Part shown: positions 1 to 8,260 of the stretch, piece by piece
How the letters are laid out: each line of letters opens with the position of its first letter
How positions within the stretch are numbered: the stretch's first letter is position 1
Assembly (NCBI RefSeq): GCF_001766675.1
Contig: NZ_MJLT01000003.1
Location: forward strand, 1-64,000
Direction of reading: 5' to 3'
DNA: 64,000 bases
From: Arthrobacter sp. SW1
GTDB taxonomy: Bacteria; Actinomycetota; Actinomycetes; Actinomycetales; Micrococcaceae
The notes under the pieces: generated by a model
The model's input: the letters and a program-made list of their open reading frames with translations, nothing else
Databases searched by the model: none
What the model was told of the DNA's origin: nothing
Translations under genes and position numbers: made by a program

Positions 1-591
1 GCAGCGGCCGAAGCCCAGCATGAGGCCGAGGTATGGGTCATGGCCCCCATGATCTCCACCCCGGACGAAGCGGCCCGCTTCGCCGGACTCGCCACTGCCG
101 CGGGACTGAAGACCCCCGGCGTGATGATCGAGGTGCCCTCCGCCGCGCTTACCGCAGGCACCGTGCTGCAGGAAGTCTCCTTCGCCTCCCTCGGCACGAA
201 CGACCTCACCCAGTACGCCATGGCCGCCGACCGGCAGCTCGGGCCCCTGGCCACCCTGAACGACCCTTGGCAGCCGGCCGTGCTGCAGCTCGTGAAACTC
301 ACCGCCGACGGCGCCGCCACCGCGGCCGCGGCCAGCGGCTACGCCAAGCCCGTGGGTGTCTGCGGAGAAGCCGCGGCAGATCCCGCCCTGGCAGCCGTGC
401 TCATTGGCCTCGGCGTCACCACCCTGTCCATGAGCCCCCGTGCACTGCCGGCTGTGGCCGCCGTGCTGAAAACCATCACCCTGGCCCAGGCACAGCAGCT
501 CGCAGCCACCGCACTGGCCGCACCCAGCGCCGCAGCCGCACGCGCAGCCACCCGCGAACAACTGCCCATCCTGGACGAACTCGGCCTGTAG
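1..591 (+). CDS. ptsI: Phosphoenolpyruvate-protein phosphotransferase (PTS enzyme I), C-terminal part
   Basis: Enzyme I takes phosphate from phosphoenolpyruvate and passes it to HPr, the first step of PTS sugar uptake in the cytoplasm. The reading frame is open from base 1, so only the last 196 residues are present and the gene continues off the left edge. What is visible is the PEP-binding barrel. PGVMIEVPSA is followed by the conserved GTNDLTQYAMAADR segment and by VCGEAA, which carries the active-site cysteine of the C-terminal domain. It ends 61 bases before ptsH on the same strand, so the two probably form one transcript. The tail is alanine-rich, as is common in high-GC actinobacteria. 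The family is certain. Whether this enzyme serves all PTS sugars or only a local system cannot be told from here. Confidence 0.95.
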   Translation, partial: AAAEAQHEAEVWVMAPMISTPDEAARFAGLATAAGLKTPGVMIEVPSAALTAGTVLQEVSFASLGTNDLTQYAMAADRQLGPLATLNDPWQPAVLQLVKLTADGAATAAAASGYAKPVGVCGEAAADPALAAVLIGLGVTTLSMSPRALPAVAAVLKTITLAQAQQLAATALAAPSAAAARAATREQLPILDELGL

Positions 592-652
592 TTCCCCAAA
601 GCCACCAAACAACCCACCCCCGAAACCCAAGAACCCACCCAAGGAGAACCCC

Positions 653-931
653 GTGACTGAACGCACCGCCACCATCGCCAGCCGCGTCGGACTGCACGCC
701 CGCCCCGCCGCGATCTTCGCCGAAGCCGCCGCCGAACTGGACCTCGAGGTTACCATCGCCCGCCAGGGCGAACCCGCCGACGAGGCCATGGACGCAGCCT
801 CCATCCTCTCCCTCATGAGCCTCGGCGCTGCCCAGGGCGACGTCGTGGTCCTCCGCGCCGAAGGCACCGGCGCCGACGAAGCCCTCGACAAGCTCGTCAA
901 GATCCTCGAAACCGACCACGACGCCGAATAA
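653..931 (+). CDS. ptsH: HPr phosphocarrier protein
   Basis: HPr (92 residues, normal length) shuttles phosphate from enzyme I to sugar-specific EIIA domains. The phosphorylated histidine lies in SRVGLHARPAA near residue 15. The region around residues 45-52 (AASILSLMSLG) corresponds to the segment that carries the regulatory serine in HPr proteins. The start is GTG at 653, preceded by AAGGAGA at a good distance. The gene follows ptsI directly (order ptsI-ptsH) and is closed by a strong hairpin terminator at 971. No alternative function is likely. Confidence 0.95.
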   Translation: MTERTATIASRVGLHARPAAIFAEAAAELDLEVTIARQGEPADEAMDAASILSLMSLGAAQGDVVVLRAEGTGADEALDKLVKILETDHDAE

Positions 932-934
932 GCG

Positions 935-968
935 CCGGTCTCCCGGAACAACCGGTCTCCCGGAACAA
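935..968 (+). repeat. Exact 17-bp tandem duplication
   Basis: The 17-mer CCGGTCTCCCGGAACAA occurs twice back to back (935-951 and 952-968) between the ptsH stop and its terminator. It looks like a replication-slippage duplication of 3' UTR sequence. No coding role is seen. Confidence 0.8.
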
Positions 969-970
969 GA

Positions 971-1013
971 AGAGCGTGCCCTCCCCTCGGGGAAGGCACG
1001 CTCTTTCGCTTTA
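971..1013. terminator. Bidirectional hairpin terminator between ptsH and dps
   Basis: AGAGCGTGCC (971-980) pairs perfectly with GGCACGCTCT (995-1004). The loop contains CCCC/GGGG, which can extend the stem. T-rich sequence follows on the plus strand (TTTCGCTTTAATT). It lies between convergent genes, so it can serve both. Confidence 0.85.
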
Positions 1014-1022
1014 ATTGGCGCT

Positions 1023-1502
1023 TCAGTCCTGCGTCGGCTCCGACACCGAGGCGCCGGCCGTCATCGTCTCCGCATTGATCATCCAGGCCAGTTGCTCAAG
1101 CCGCGCGATGAACTCGTGCAGCAGATCCGCCGTCGTCGGATCTTCCTTGTCGACCTCGTCGTGGACATCCCGCATGGTCTGGACGGCCCTTTCCAGGCGC
1201 TTGGTGACCAGCTTGACGGCGTCCTTGGTGGAGGTGAGCCCTTCCGGGAATGGTTCCAGCCTGGTGCCGGCGGCAATAGTGGCGCTTCGGCCGTCCGGCA
1301 GGGCATGCAGGGCGCGCATCCGCTCCGCCGTTTCATCCGCGAAGGCCCGGGTGGCCGCCACGAGTTCGTCCAATTGCAGGTGCAGGTCCCTGAAATTGGG
1401 CCCCACGATATTCCAGTGTGCCTGCTTTCCCTGAAGCTGGAGTTCGATCAGATCCGTCAAGACCATCTGCAGGTTGGTGGCCAAGGTTTGTGATGCCTTC
1501 AT
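1023..1502 (-). CDS. dps: Dps family DNA-binding ferritin-like protein
   Basis: Dps proteins form 12-subunit shells that oxidise and store iron and shield DNA during starvation or oxidative stress. The 159-residue length is typical. The ferroxidase-site signature is present: QGKQAHWNIVGPNF followed by DLHLQLDEL gives the conserved His, Trp and Asp/Glu ligands shared between two subunits. The C-terminus is acidic (SVSEPTQD) with no lysine-rich tail, so DNA binding, if any, must use another surface. The start is ATG at 1502 with GAGAGGAAGAC upstream. It is monocistronic and convergent with ptsH. Confidence 0.93.
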   Translation of the reverse strand: MKASQTLATNLQMVLTDLIELQLQGKQAHWNIVGPNFRDLHLQLDELVAATRAFADETAERMRALHALPDGRSATIAAGTRLEPFPEGLTSTKDAVKLVTKRLERAVQTMRDVHDEVDKEDPTTADLLHEFIARLEQLAWMINAETMTAGASVSEPTQD

Positions 1503-1601
1503 GTCTTCCTCTCACGATGCCGATCAGGTAACAGGCAGCCCTGAGGACGGGTTCGCCGTCGGGGCTCCATGGATCAGCTTACGTCGAAATCACTGGATTG
1601 A

Positions 1602-1621
1602 TAAGCATGCTTACTAGTAAG
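1602..1621. promoter_or_regulatory. Two overlapping perfect 12-bp palindromes (operator candidate)
   Basis: TAAGCATGCTTA (1602-1613) and CTTACTAGTAAG (1610-1621) are each perfect palindromes and share four bases. They lie about 100 bp upstream of both the dps start (minus strand) and the 1711 gene (plus strand), an AT-rich patch in high-GC DNA. This fits a dimeric regulator controlling one or both genes. The regulator is not identifiable from the window. Confidence 0.5.
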
Positions 1622-1710
1622 ATGAGGTATCTCAGTCAACGCCTTCGCAGGGGGAGCCCTTCCCTGAGCGGGGGCGTTGAGGGGTTCGGATCACCGAAAG
1701 GAACCGGTCA

Positions 1711-2151
1711 ATGTCGACAATTTCCCAGCCTGCGTCATCGAATGAGGCCCCGCACCCACATGCGGAACCCATCTGGTGCGGAAACTGCAACACCACCGAT
1801 CACCTCATTCTGGACAGCATCGAACCACTCAAGTCCCCCGTCGACGGACTCGTCGATATTTCGTACACCTGCGTCGAGTGCGACACCTTCTACGCCCACA
1901 CTGCGGTGTTCCTGGATGCAGCCGCCATCCTGAACGACCGCGGCGACACCACAGGGGTGCTGCAGTTCGGTGGCGAGTACGTGCACTGCGGCCAACCCAT
2001 GGAGCTGGCAGGCTCCGAGCACCGGAGCCTGCACGCACCCATCCTTACCGAGGGCCCCCAAGGGGATCCGCAGGCCGAGCTCCTGGACGTCTACCTGAAG
2101 ACGAAGGTGCTCCAATGCCGTTGCGGCTTCCGGATGGAGCTGCCGGCATAA
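1711..2151 (+). CDS. Small zinc-ribbon protein of unknown function
   Basis: This 146-residue protein has no recognised catalytic motif. Its cysteines are arranged as metal-binding pairs: WCGNC (about residue 23) with CVEC (about 54), then HCGQP (about 92) with CRCGF near the C-terminus. That looks like two zinc ribbons or one split treble-clef. The first 18 residues are Ser/Pro/His-rich and probably disordered. It has no signal peptide or membrane segment, so it is cytoplasmic. The start is ATG 1711 with AAAGGAACC upstream, and a strong terminator follows. It may bind nucleic acid or another protein. The function is unknown. Confidence 0.75.
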   Translation: MSTISQPASSNEAPHPHAEPIWCGNCNTTDHLILDSIEPLKSPVDGLVDISYTCVECDTFYAHTAVFLDAAAILNDRGDTTGVLQFGGEYVHCGQPMELAGSEHRSLHAPILTEGPQGDPQAELLDVYLKTKVLQCRCGFRMELPA

Positions 2152-2158
2152 GCCGTGG

Positions 2159-2196
2159 AACCGGCGGGCGCCACCGCCAGGGCGCCCGCCGGTTTC
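2159..2196. terminator. Perfect 14-bp stem terminator
   Basis: AACCGGCGGGCGCC (2159-2172) pairs with GGCGCCCGCCGGTT (2181-2194) across an 8-base loop, followed by TCACTC. It sits between the convergent genes ending at 2151 and 2217 and can terminate both. Confidence 0.8.
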
Positions 2197-2216
2197 ACTC
2201 ATCCGGACAAACACTG

Positions 2217-2579
2217 CTAACGGCCAGGCCCGTCCGGCTGCGGTTCCGGTTCCGGCGGCGCGGCGTCCGGATCGCCCGGCACCGGGAAGGTATCCGGCCC
2301 GGGAGGTACTGGGAACGGACCGGGATCCGGCGGCAAGGGCGGTTCCGCAGGCGAAGGTTCCGTGGGCGGCGGCAGCGGCGGCTCGAAGGGCGGTGGTTGC
2401 TTCCCCGGGTCCGGCGGCAGCGGCTCCGGGGGCAAGGGCGACGGCGGCCCGAACGGCGACGGCGGATCGCCCGGGTCGGGCGGTACCACAGGCTGCGTAT
2501 CCGCCGCCGGCATGACCGCCTCAGCCAGCCGGCCGTCGTCGGGAGGTGAGTCGGGAGTTGATGTGAAGGTGCTGTTCAT
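2217..2579 (-). CDS. Proline-rich low-complexity protein
   Basis: This is a 120-residue protein of which roughly the last 85 residues are Pro/Asp/Glu/Gly repeats of the form PPDPG, PPEPLPPDPG and PPPFEPPLPP. No folded domain, signal peptide or membrane segment is seen. I place the start at ATG 2579 because GGAGGA sits 4 bases before it. A TTG at 2591 is also in frame but would have that ribosome site inside the gene. The opposite strand is also open and glycine-rich, a by-product of the CCG/CGG repeats. The ribosome site and terminator support a real gene. Function is unknown, possibly a flexible linker or surface-associated protein. Confidence 0.5.
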   Translation of the reverse strand: MNSTFTSTPDSPPDDGRLAEAVMPAADTQPVVPPDPGDPPSPFGPPSPLPPEPLPPDPGKQPPPFEPPLPPPTEPSPAEPPLPPDPGPFPVPPGPDTFPVPGDPDAAPPEPEPQPDGPGR

Positions 2580-2747
2580 CGCTTCCTCCAATTGAGTTGG
2601 CGTTCTTCTCCAGCACTCCCGACGCTAACCGCCACCCGGCGCGGAGTCCAGAGCCCGCGCCCAATTGCTCAGCACGCTTGCTTTCCGATTGAATTCCACG
2701 CTCCCAGCCCATAGCGTGAGTCCCAAGACACCGCGGAGGTTTGCCAC

Positions 2748-3254
2748 ATGGACGAATCAGATCTGCCGGAAGATGACGAACGCGGAGAGTCGCCGAACCA
2801 AAAACTCGACCGCAACTGGATGGAACTCCTCCAGGAACTCAGGGTGCTGCAAACGGGCGTCCAGATCCTGGGCGGCTTCCTCCTGACCCTGCCGTTCCAA
2901 GCCAAATTCGACTCCCTGGATTCATTCCAAACGGGCCTTTACCTTTTCAACGTCATGACCGCCGCCCTCACCACCACGGTGATCCTGCTTCCGGTCAGCA
3001 TCCACCGGCGGCTCTTCCGCAAGCAGCTCAAGGCTGTCTTGGTGTCCGCGGCAGACAGCATGACCAAGATGGCCCTGGCCGGCGTCGCGTTGTTGATCGT
3101 CGGCACCGCGGTGCTGGTCTACGACGTGGTTGCCGGCCGCAACGCCGCCTTCATTGCCGGCGGAGCGATCGTCCTGGTGCTCCTCTTCCTGCTGTTGGTG
3201 GTGCCCTGGCGGCTGAGCTACCGCTCACGCCGGCCGCGCGGCACCGGACTCTAA
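2748..3254 (+). CDS. DUF6328-type small membrane protein
   Basis: This 168-residue membrane protein has an acidic N-terminus (first 25 residues) and then four hydrophobic stretches at about residues 45-60, 68-88, 108-125 and 132-150. The segment LLQELRVLQTGVQILGGFLLTLPF, split here by the first membrane helix, is what I recognise from the DUF6328 family. Biochemical function is unknown. It is followed 9 bases later by another membrane gene on the same strand, so they are likely co-transcribed. The C-terminus is arginine-rich (YRSRRPRG), consistent with a cytoplasmic tail. Confidence 0.8.
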   Translation: MDESDLPEDDERGESPNQKLDRNWMELLQELRVLQTGVQILGGFLLTLPFQAKFDSLDSFQTGLYLFNVMTAALTTTVILLPVSIHRRLFRKQLKAVLVSAADSMTKMALAGVALLIVGTAVLVYDVVAGRNAAFIAGGAIVLVLLFLLLVVPWRLSYRSRRPRGTGL

Positions 3255-3263
3255 GGAGAAAAA

Positions 3264-3926
3264 ATGCCCCGATGGGTGAAGAACAATGGACTGCTCATAG
3301 CCAACGCCGGGCTGTTCCTGGCATTTCTTATCGGAATGGTTTTTTCCGGTGTGGCCACCTACAACGAGGAACAATCAAGCCACGGCCAGCAGAGCGTGGA
3401 CCTTCTTGCGTACATCCAAAGCGGGCATTTCATTGAGGCCGTCTTCGAAAACTGGGAATCCGAATTCCTGCAGATGGCCATGTACGTGGTGTTGACCATT
3501 TTCCTTTTCCAAAAGGGCTCCTCCGAGTCCAAGCCGATCGGGAAGGAAGCCGCCCAGGACGAAGACCCCCGCAAAGCCAAAATCACCGCGGACACCCCGT
3601 GGCCGGTCCGGAAGGGCGGCTGGGTGCTGGTCGTCTACGAACACTCCCTGTCCGGGCTGCTGCTGCTCCTCTTCCTGGGATCCATCCTGCTGCACGCCAT
3701 CGGCGGCGCCGAGGCCTACAGCGAAGAGCAGATGGCGCACGGCCTGCCCGCCGTCTCCACCTGGGAATTCATGGCCACCAGCCAGTTCTGGTTCGAGTCA
3801 TTCCAGAACTGGCAAAGCGAGTTCCTGGCGGTTGCCGTGCTGGTGGGTGCGTCCGTTTTCCTCCGCGAGCGCGGCTCACCGGAATCCAAGCCCGTTGCCG
3901 AGCCGCACCATGAAACCGGGGCGTGA
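3264..3926 (+). CDS. DUF6766-type membrane protein with internal duplication
   Basis: This 220-residue membrane protein resembles the DUF6766 family (unknown function). It is built from two similar halves. Each has a hydrophobic helix, then Y(N/S)EEQ..HG, a short loop, F..(E/Q)NWxSEFL, a second hydrophobic helix and a closing SPESKP/SESKP. The halves cover roughly residues 10-92 and 125-212, giving four membrane segments. A charged linker (EAAQDEDPRKAKITAD) joins them. The start is ATG 3264 with AAGGAGAAAAA upstream, 9 bases after the preceding gene. The duplication suggests the ancestral unit was a two-helix dimer. Confidence 0.8.
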   Translation: MPRWVKNNGLLIANAGLFLAFLIGMVFSGVATYNEEQSSHGQQSVDLLAYIQSGHFIEAVFENWESEFLQMAMYVVLTIFLFQKGSSESKPIGKEAAQDEDPRKAKITADTPWPVRKGGWVLVVYEHSLSGLLLLLFLGSILLHAIGGAEAYSEEQMAHGLPAVSTWEFMATSQFWFESFQNWQSEFLAVAVLVGASVFLRERGSPESKPVAEPHHETGA

Positions 3927-3983
3927 GGACACCCGCTGATGGCGGATCCGCGGCGTGACATGCCCGACGACGGCGGCCCGGCG

Positions 3984-4928
3984 TCAGGCCTTCTTCTTCG
4001 CCCGGGTGCGGGGCTTGGCCGGAGCTTCCTCGCCTTCCGCGTCATCCTTCGCCTTGGAGCGCGCCTTGCCGCCCTTGGCACCGGACGAACTGCTGCCGGA
4101 CGAACTGCCACCGCCCTTGGCGCCGTCCGAAGCGCCGGAGCCGCTGCGTTTCTTATCGAGGCTCCGCTTCAGCGCTTCCATGAGGTCGATGACTTCGCCG
4201 CCTTCGCCTTCACCGGCCTGCGCTCCGAAGGTCTCTTCGGTGTCCAGCGCGTCCCCGCGTTCAAGCTTCGCCTGGATGAGCTGGCGCAGCTGTACCTGGT
4301 AGTCGTCCGTGTAGGCCTCGGGATCGAAGTCCCGGGCCATGGAGTCGACCAGTGCCGAGGACATCTCGAGTTCCTTGTCCGAGATCCTGATGTCCGTGTC
4401 CAGCGCAGGGAAATCGGCTTCGCGGACCTCGTCGTCCCACAGCAGCGACTGCAGCATCAGCACGTCGCCACGCACGCGCAGCGCCCCCAGCCGGGTCTTC
4501 TGGCGGAGGGCGTACTGGACAATCGCCACGCGCTCGGTGTCCTGCAGGGTGCGCAGGAGGAGCATGTAGGCCTTGGGCGACTTGGAATCAGGCTCCAGGT
4601 AATACGGCCGTTCGTACATGATGGGGTCCAGCTGCTCGGCCGGGACGAACTCCACCACCTCGATCTCGCGGCTGTTCTCCTCCGGCAGGGACTTCAGCTC
4701 CGCCGTCGTGAGGACCACGGTGCGGCCTTCCTCTTCGTAGGCCTTGTCGATATCCTCGTAAGCCACAACTTCGCCGCAGACTTCGCATTTGCGTTGGTAG
4801 CGGATGCGGCCGCCGTCCTTGTTGTGGACCTGGTGGAGACTCACATCGTGGTCTTCCGTGGCGCTGTACAGTTTGACCGGCACGTTGACCAGCCCGAACG
4901 CGATAGAACCCTTCCATATGGCCCTCAT
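3984..4928 (-). CDS. ku: Non-homologous end-joining protein Ku
   Basis: Bacterial Ku forms a homodimeric ring on DNA double-strand ends and recruits LigD. The N-terminus MRAIWKGSIAFGLVNVPVKL is the standard Ku opening, and a CEVCG motif and the beta-barrel/bridge region follow up to about residue 255. The last 50-60 residues are a Ser/Gly then Lys/Arg/Ala-rich tail (KKRSGSGAS...RTRAKKKA). In other bacteria that type of tail binds DNA and lets Ku move inward from ends. The length of 314 residues is normal for an actinobacterial Ku. It is divergent from ligD, with only 38 bases between the start codons, so both genes share one promoter region. Confidence 0.97.
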   Translation of the reverse strand: MRAIWKGSIAFGLVNVPVKLYSATEDHDVSLHQVHNKDGGRIRYQRKCEVCGEVVAYEDIDKAYEEEGRTVVLTTAELKSLPEENSREIEVVEFVPAEQLDPIMYERPYYLEPDSKSPKAYMLLLRTLQDTERVAIVQYALRQKTRLGALRVRGDVLMLQSLLWDDEVREADFPALDTDIRISDKELEMSSALVDSMARDFDPEAYTDDYQVQLRQLIQAKLERGDALDTEETFGAQAGEGEGGEVIDLMEALKRSLDKKRSGSGASDGAKGGGSSSGSSSSGAKGGKARSKAKDDAEGEEAPAKPRTRAKKKA

Positions 4929-4966
4929 GCACTAAGTGAACATCACATCAAGGCGGAGGTGAAGAG

Positions 4967-7537
4967 ATGGCTACCCGCCAGAAGGAGCGCGTGAACGTCG
5001 AAGGACGGGAACTCACGCTGACCAACCTGGGCAAGATCATCTACCCGGAAACCGGCACAACGAAGGCCGAAGTGCTCGACTACTACGCCGCCGTCGCGCC
5101 TTTCCTGATCCCGGCGGCAGCCGACAGGCCGGCCACCCGCAAGCGCTGGGTGAACGGCGTGGGGACCACGGACAACCCGGGCCAGATGTTCTTCCAGAAG
5201 AACCTGGACGAGTCCACGCCGTCGTGGGTTCCGCGGGTGACCATCCAGCACAAGGACCATTCCAACGACTACCCGCTGGTGAACAACCTGGCCACGCTCA
5301 CCTGGCTGGCGCAGATCGCGGCGCTGGAGATCCACGTGCCGCAGTGGCGGGTGGACGCCGAAGGGAACGTCCTGAACCCGGACCGTCTGGTCCTGGATCT
5401 CGATCCCGGACCCGGCGCCGGGCTGCCCGAATGCGTGGAGGTGGCCAAGCTGGCGCGGGCCATCCTGAAGGACATGGGCATGGATCCCGTTCCGGTCACC
5501 AGCGGCAGCAAGGGCATCCACCTGTACGCCGGGCTGGACGGCTCGCAGAAATGGGAACAGATTTCGGCGTTCGCCCATGAGCTGGCGCGCTCCCTCGAAG
5601 CGGACCATCCGGACCTCGTGGTCAGCGACATGAAGAAGTCCCTGCGCGGCGGCAAGGTGCTGGTGGACTGGAGCCAGAACAGCGGAAACAAGACAACGAT
5701 CGTGCCCTACTCGCTGCGCGGCCGGCCGCATCCCATGGTGGCCGCGCCCCGCACCTGGCGCGAGCTCTCCTCCCCCAAGTTCCAGCACCTCGACTTCACC
5801 GCGGTGCTGAAGCGGGTCAAGGAAGGCAAGGACCCCTTTGCGGCGGTGGCGTCCGGACATCCCGGCCATCCGCCCGCGCATGCCGGCGGGGATGAGGACG
5901 ACGACGGCGGCGCGGCTGCCGGCGACGGTATCCACCCGCGCCTCAAGGACTACGTCCGCAAGCGCGATCCGGGCAAGACGCCCGAGCCGTTTCCCGCCGT
6001 CGGGCAGGCCATCGTCGGGCAGGCTACCGGGGGTCATTCGGCGCGCGCGCCGCAGGCGGACGCGGAGGAGAATCCGGCGGGCGGGATCTTCGTGATCCAG
6101 GAGCACCACGCACGCGCATTCCACCTCGATTTCCGGCTGGAGCACCACGGCGTGCTGGTGTCCTGGGCGCTGCCGCGCGGCGTGCCGGAGACACCGAAGA
6201 AGAACCACCTGGCCGTGCACACGGAGGACCATCCGCTCGAGTACGCGAAGTTCCAGGGCATCATCCCCAAGGGCGAATACGGCGCCGGGACTGTGAGCAT
6301 CTGGGACAGCGGCACGTACGAATGCGAAAAGTGGCGTGACGGCAAGGAGGTCATCGCCACGCTCATAGGGCAACCCGGCGGCGGCCTGCACGGCACCAAG
6401 CGCTTTGCCCTCATCCGCACCGGGGAGTCGGACAAGCAATGGCTCATCCACCTGATGAAGGAGCAGCCCAGCCACCAGCCGGTTCCGCGGGCTGGAGCAT
6501 CGGGCGCCGGAGCATCGGGCGCCGGAGCATCCACCGGCCCGGAACCCCGCCGCCTCACCACCGTCCCGGACTACTCCCCCATGCTCGCCACCGCGGGCAC
6601 GGCCGGTGAGCTGGGCGGCAGCCGCTGGCTGTTCGAGCTCAAATGGGACGGCTTCCGGGTGCTTGTCTTCCGGCGGGGCGGGAAGATCCGGCTGGGCAGC
6701 CGCACCGGCAAGGACATGACAGCCACATACCCGGAGCTGAGCGATCCCGCCCTCTGGCCGGAGCGGGACTTCGTGGCGGACGGGGAGATCGTGGCCTTCG
6801 GCAAGGACGGCCGGCCCAGCTTCGAGCAGATGCAGAAGCGCATGAACCTCACCAAACCGGGCGACGTGCAACGCGCCCGCGCCATCGCCCCGGTGCAGCT
6901 GATGCTGTTCGACATGCTGTTCGACGACGGCGCCGAGCTGGTTTCGCTGCCCCTTGAGGAACGCCGCGGGCACCTGGAGCAGTTCATGAAGGACGTGCGC
7001 AAGGGCAGCCCGGTGCACCTGTCCGAGATGCTGGACCACGACCACCAGGACATCCTGGCCAGCGCAGCCGAACTGGGGCTCGAGGGCATCATGGCCAAGC
7101 GCGCGGACAGCCGCTACCTGCCCGGCCGTCGCAGCCATTCCTGGCTCAAGCTCAAGCTGGAACAAAGCCAGGAAGTGGTGCTGGGCGGCTGGCGTCCAGG
7201 TGCCGGGGCGCGGCGCGGAACCATCGGTTCGCTCCTGGTGGGAATTCCCGACGGCGGCACGCTCCGGTTCGCGGGACGGGTGGGCACCGGCTTCAAGGAC
7301 TGGCAGTTGCGGGACATCCTGAAACGGGTGAAGGAGCTGGAGCAGCCGGAGTCGCCGTTCGCCGAGATTCCGGCCGAAGACGCCAATACGGCGCACTGGG
7401 TGTCCCCGGAGCTCGTGGGCGAGGTGACGTTCAGCGACTGGACCCGGGACTGGACGGTGGGCGGCCGGATGCGGCACCCGGTGTGGCGGGGCTGGCGGCC
7501 GGACAAGTCGCCGTCGGACGTGCAGCCGCCCGGCTAG
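4967..7537 (+). CDS. ligD: Multifunctional ATP-dependent DNA ligase LigD
   Basis: LigD fills, trims and seals Ku-bound DNA ends. All three usual domains are present in the mycobacterial order. The primase-polymerase domain (residues about 5-300) has the acidic DLDPG metal motif near 143. The 3'-phosphoesterase domain (about 350-510) has the HLDFRLEHHGVLVSWALPRG region near 385. The ATP-dependent ligase domain (about 550-850) has ELKWDGFR with nucleotidyl lysine 559, followed by GLEGIMAKRADSRY and an OB-fold. Linkers are low-complexity; near residue 510 there is a tandem GASGA repeat from a 15-base DNA repeat. The start is ATG 4967 with GGAGGTG upstream. The length of 856 residues is normal. 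Confidence 0.97.
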   Translation: MATRQKERVNVEGRELTLTNLGKIIYPETGTTKAEVLDYYAAVAPFLIPAAADRPATRKRWVNGVGTTDNPGQMFFQKNLDESTPSWVPRVTIQHKDHSNDYPLVNNLATLTWLAQIAALEIHVPQWRVDAEGNVLNPDRLVLDLDPGPGAGLPECVEVAKLARAILKDMGMDPVPVTSGSKGIHLYAGLDGSQKWEQISAFAHELARSLEADHPDLVVSDMKKSLRGGKVLVDWSQNSGNKTTIVPYSLRGRPHPMVAAPRTWRELSSPKFQHLDFTAVLKRVKEGKDPFAAVASGHPGHPPAHAGGDEDDDGGAAAGDGIHPRLKDYVRKRDPGKTPEPFPAVGQAIVGQATGGHSARAPQADAEENPAGGIFVIQEHHARAFHLDFRLEHHGVLVSWALPRGVPETPKKNHLAVHTEDHPLEYAKFQGIIPKGEYGAGTVSIWDSGTYECEKWRDGKEVIATLIGQPGGGLHGTKRFALIRTGESDKQWLIHLMKEQPSHQPVPRAGASGAGASGAGASTGPEPRRLTTVPDYSPMLATAGTAGELGGSRWLFELKWDGFRVLVFRRGGKIRLGSRTGKDMTATYPELSDPALWPERDFVADGEIVAFGKDGRPSFEQMQKRMNLTKPGDVQRARAIAPVQLMLFDMLFDDGAELVSLPLEERRGHLEQFMKDVRKGSPVHLSEMLDHDHQDILASAAELGLEGIMAKRADSRYLPGRRSHSWLKLKLEQSQEVVLGGWRPGAGARRGTIGSLLVGIPDGGTLRFAGRVGTGFKDWQLRDILKRVKELEQPESPFAEIPAEDANTAHWVSPELVGEVTFSDWTRDWTVGGRMRHPVWRGWRPDKSPSDVQPPG

Positions 7538-7559
7538 GGAGCGTTCCCCGGACGCGCTG

Positions 7560-7630
7560 ATCCGCCTGCGACACGCGTCATGCCCGGCGACCCGGAAATT
7601 CCGGTGTCGTCGGGCATGACGCGTAGCGGA
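7560..7630. repeat. Long imperfect hairpin downstream of ligD
   Basis: ACGCGTCATGCCCG (7573-7586) pairs perfectly with CGGGCATGACGCGT (7611-7624). The stem continues inward with GCGACCCGGAA against TTCCGGTGTCGT with few mismatches. Outside, ATCCGC (7560-7565) can pair with GCGGAT (7625-7630). It lies between convergent genes, so it may terminate both, but there is no T-tract. It could equally be a dispersed palindromic repeat. Confidence 0.75.
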
Positions 7631-7654
7631 TATGAAGAAGCGGTTCGGACAGGA

Positions 7655-7918
7655 TCAGGAGGAGTGTGGCATCTGCGGACGGCTGGTCCGGTGTACTGCC
7701 GTCACTGCTGCGCCCTGGCCCATCCGGCCGTGGCTGATGTTGCGTTCCTTGGGGTGCCGGCGCTTGCCGTTTCCATCCGGCCAGTGGGCTTTCCCGTTGG
7801 CCGAGGCGAGGCCGGAGGTGACTGCGGCCGGTTCCGGCATGGGGGCCTTGCCCATGGCTTCGGCCAGATGGCCGGCGATTTCCGGATCGATCTTTGCTGA
7901 GACGTTCTTGGCGGCCAT
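7655..7918 (-). CDS. Small hypothetical protein
   Basis: This 87-residue protein starts MAAKNVSAKIDPEIAGHLAEAM, then becomes polar and Lys/Arg/Gly-rich (KAHWPDGNGKRRHPKERN). It has no membrane segment or known motif. The start is ATG 7918 with AAAGGAAGAAACA immediately upstream, the main reason to believe the gene. Codon use in the last third (VHRTSRPQMPHSS) looks less gene-like, so the true end or the gene itself is uncertain. The basic composition would fit a nucleic-acid-associated protein, but no family is recognised. Confidence 0.45.
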   Translation of the reverse strand: MAAKNVSAKIDPEIAGHLAEAMGKAPMPEPAAVTSGLASANGKAHWPDGNGKRRHPKERNISHGRMGQGAAVTAVHRTSRPQMPHSS

Positions 7919-8173
7919 TGTTTCTTCCTTTCGACGGTGAAATGAAAGTCTTCACATGCCTTAAGGGGTGCCGGAAGCGCGGCGTTCCGGAGTGGTGCGA
8001 TCACCCGCGGAACGGGCTGTTCCGGGCAGGGGAAAAGGGAACGGCGCTGACGGCAGGACCTCATCAGGCATGGATTTTTGTTCGGCTAAGCCGGCCATTA
8101 CTCAAAAATCAGTGTTCCCATGCCCCATACCCTAAGCTCGCAGCCGCCGCTTGTGAACCCCCATTCTTAGCCG

Positions 8174-8203
8174 TTGTGTGGCCCGCGGAGCGTGGACTAG
8201 CAT
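8174..8203 (+). promoter_or_regulatory. Candidate sigma-70 promoter for the methyltransferase gene
   Basis: TTGTGT (8174-8179) and TAGCAT (8198-8203) are separated by 18 bases. This would give a leader of about 140 bases before the ATG at 8350, containing the short open frame at 8261 and a hairpin at 8315. Confidence 0.45.
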
Positions 8204-8260
8204 TGCAGCTCAGACGGCCCGCACGGGCCCCGGACCCAGGAGGTGAGACCCATCAACGCA

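Noticed and set aside
1113..1493. Plus-strand gene opposite dps
   Set aside because: Antisense of dps, whose ferroxidase motif is intact; no independent start signal.
2362..2595. Glycine-rich plus-strand protein opposite the proline-rich gene
   Set aside because: It is the reverse reading of CCG/CGG repeats; only the minus strand has a ribosome site before its ATG and a terminator after it.
4943..7477. 844-codon open frame on the minus strand
   Set aside because: Exact antisense of ligD; high GC keeps the opposite frame open. ligD has all its domain motifs, and the minus frame gives a His/Leu/Arg-rich product without any motif.
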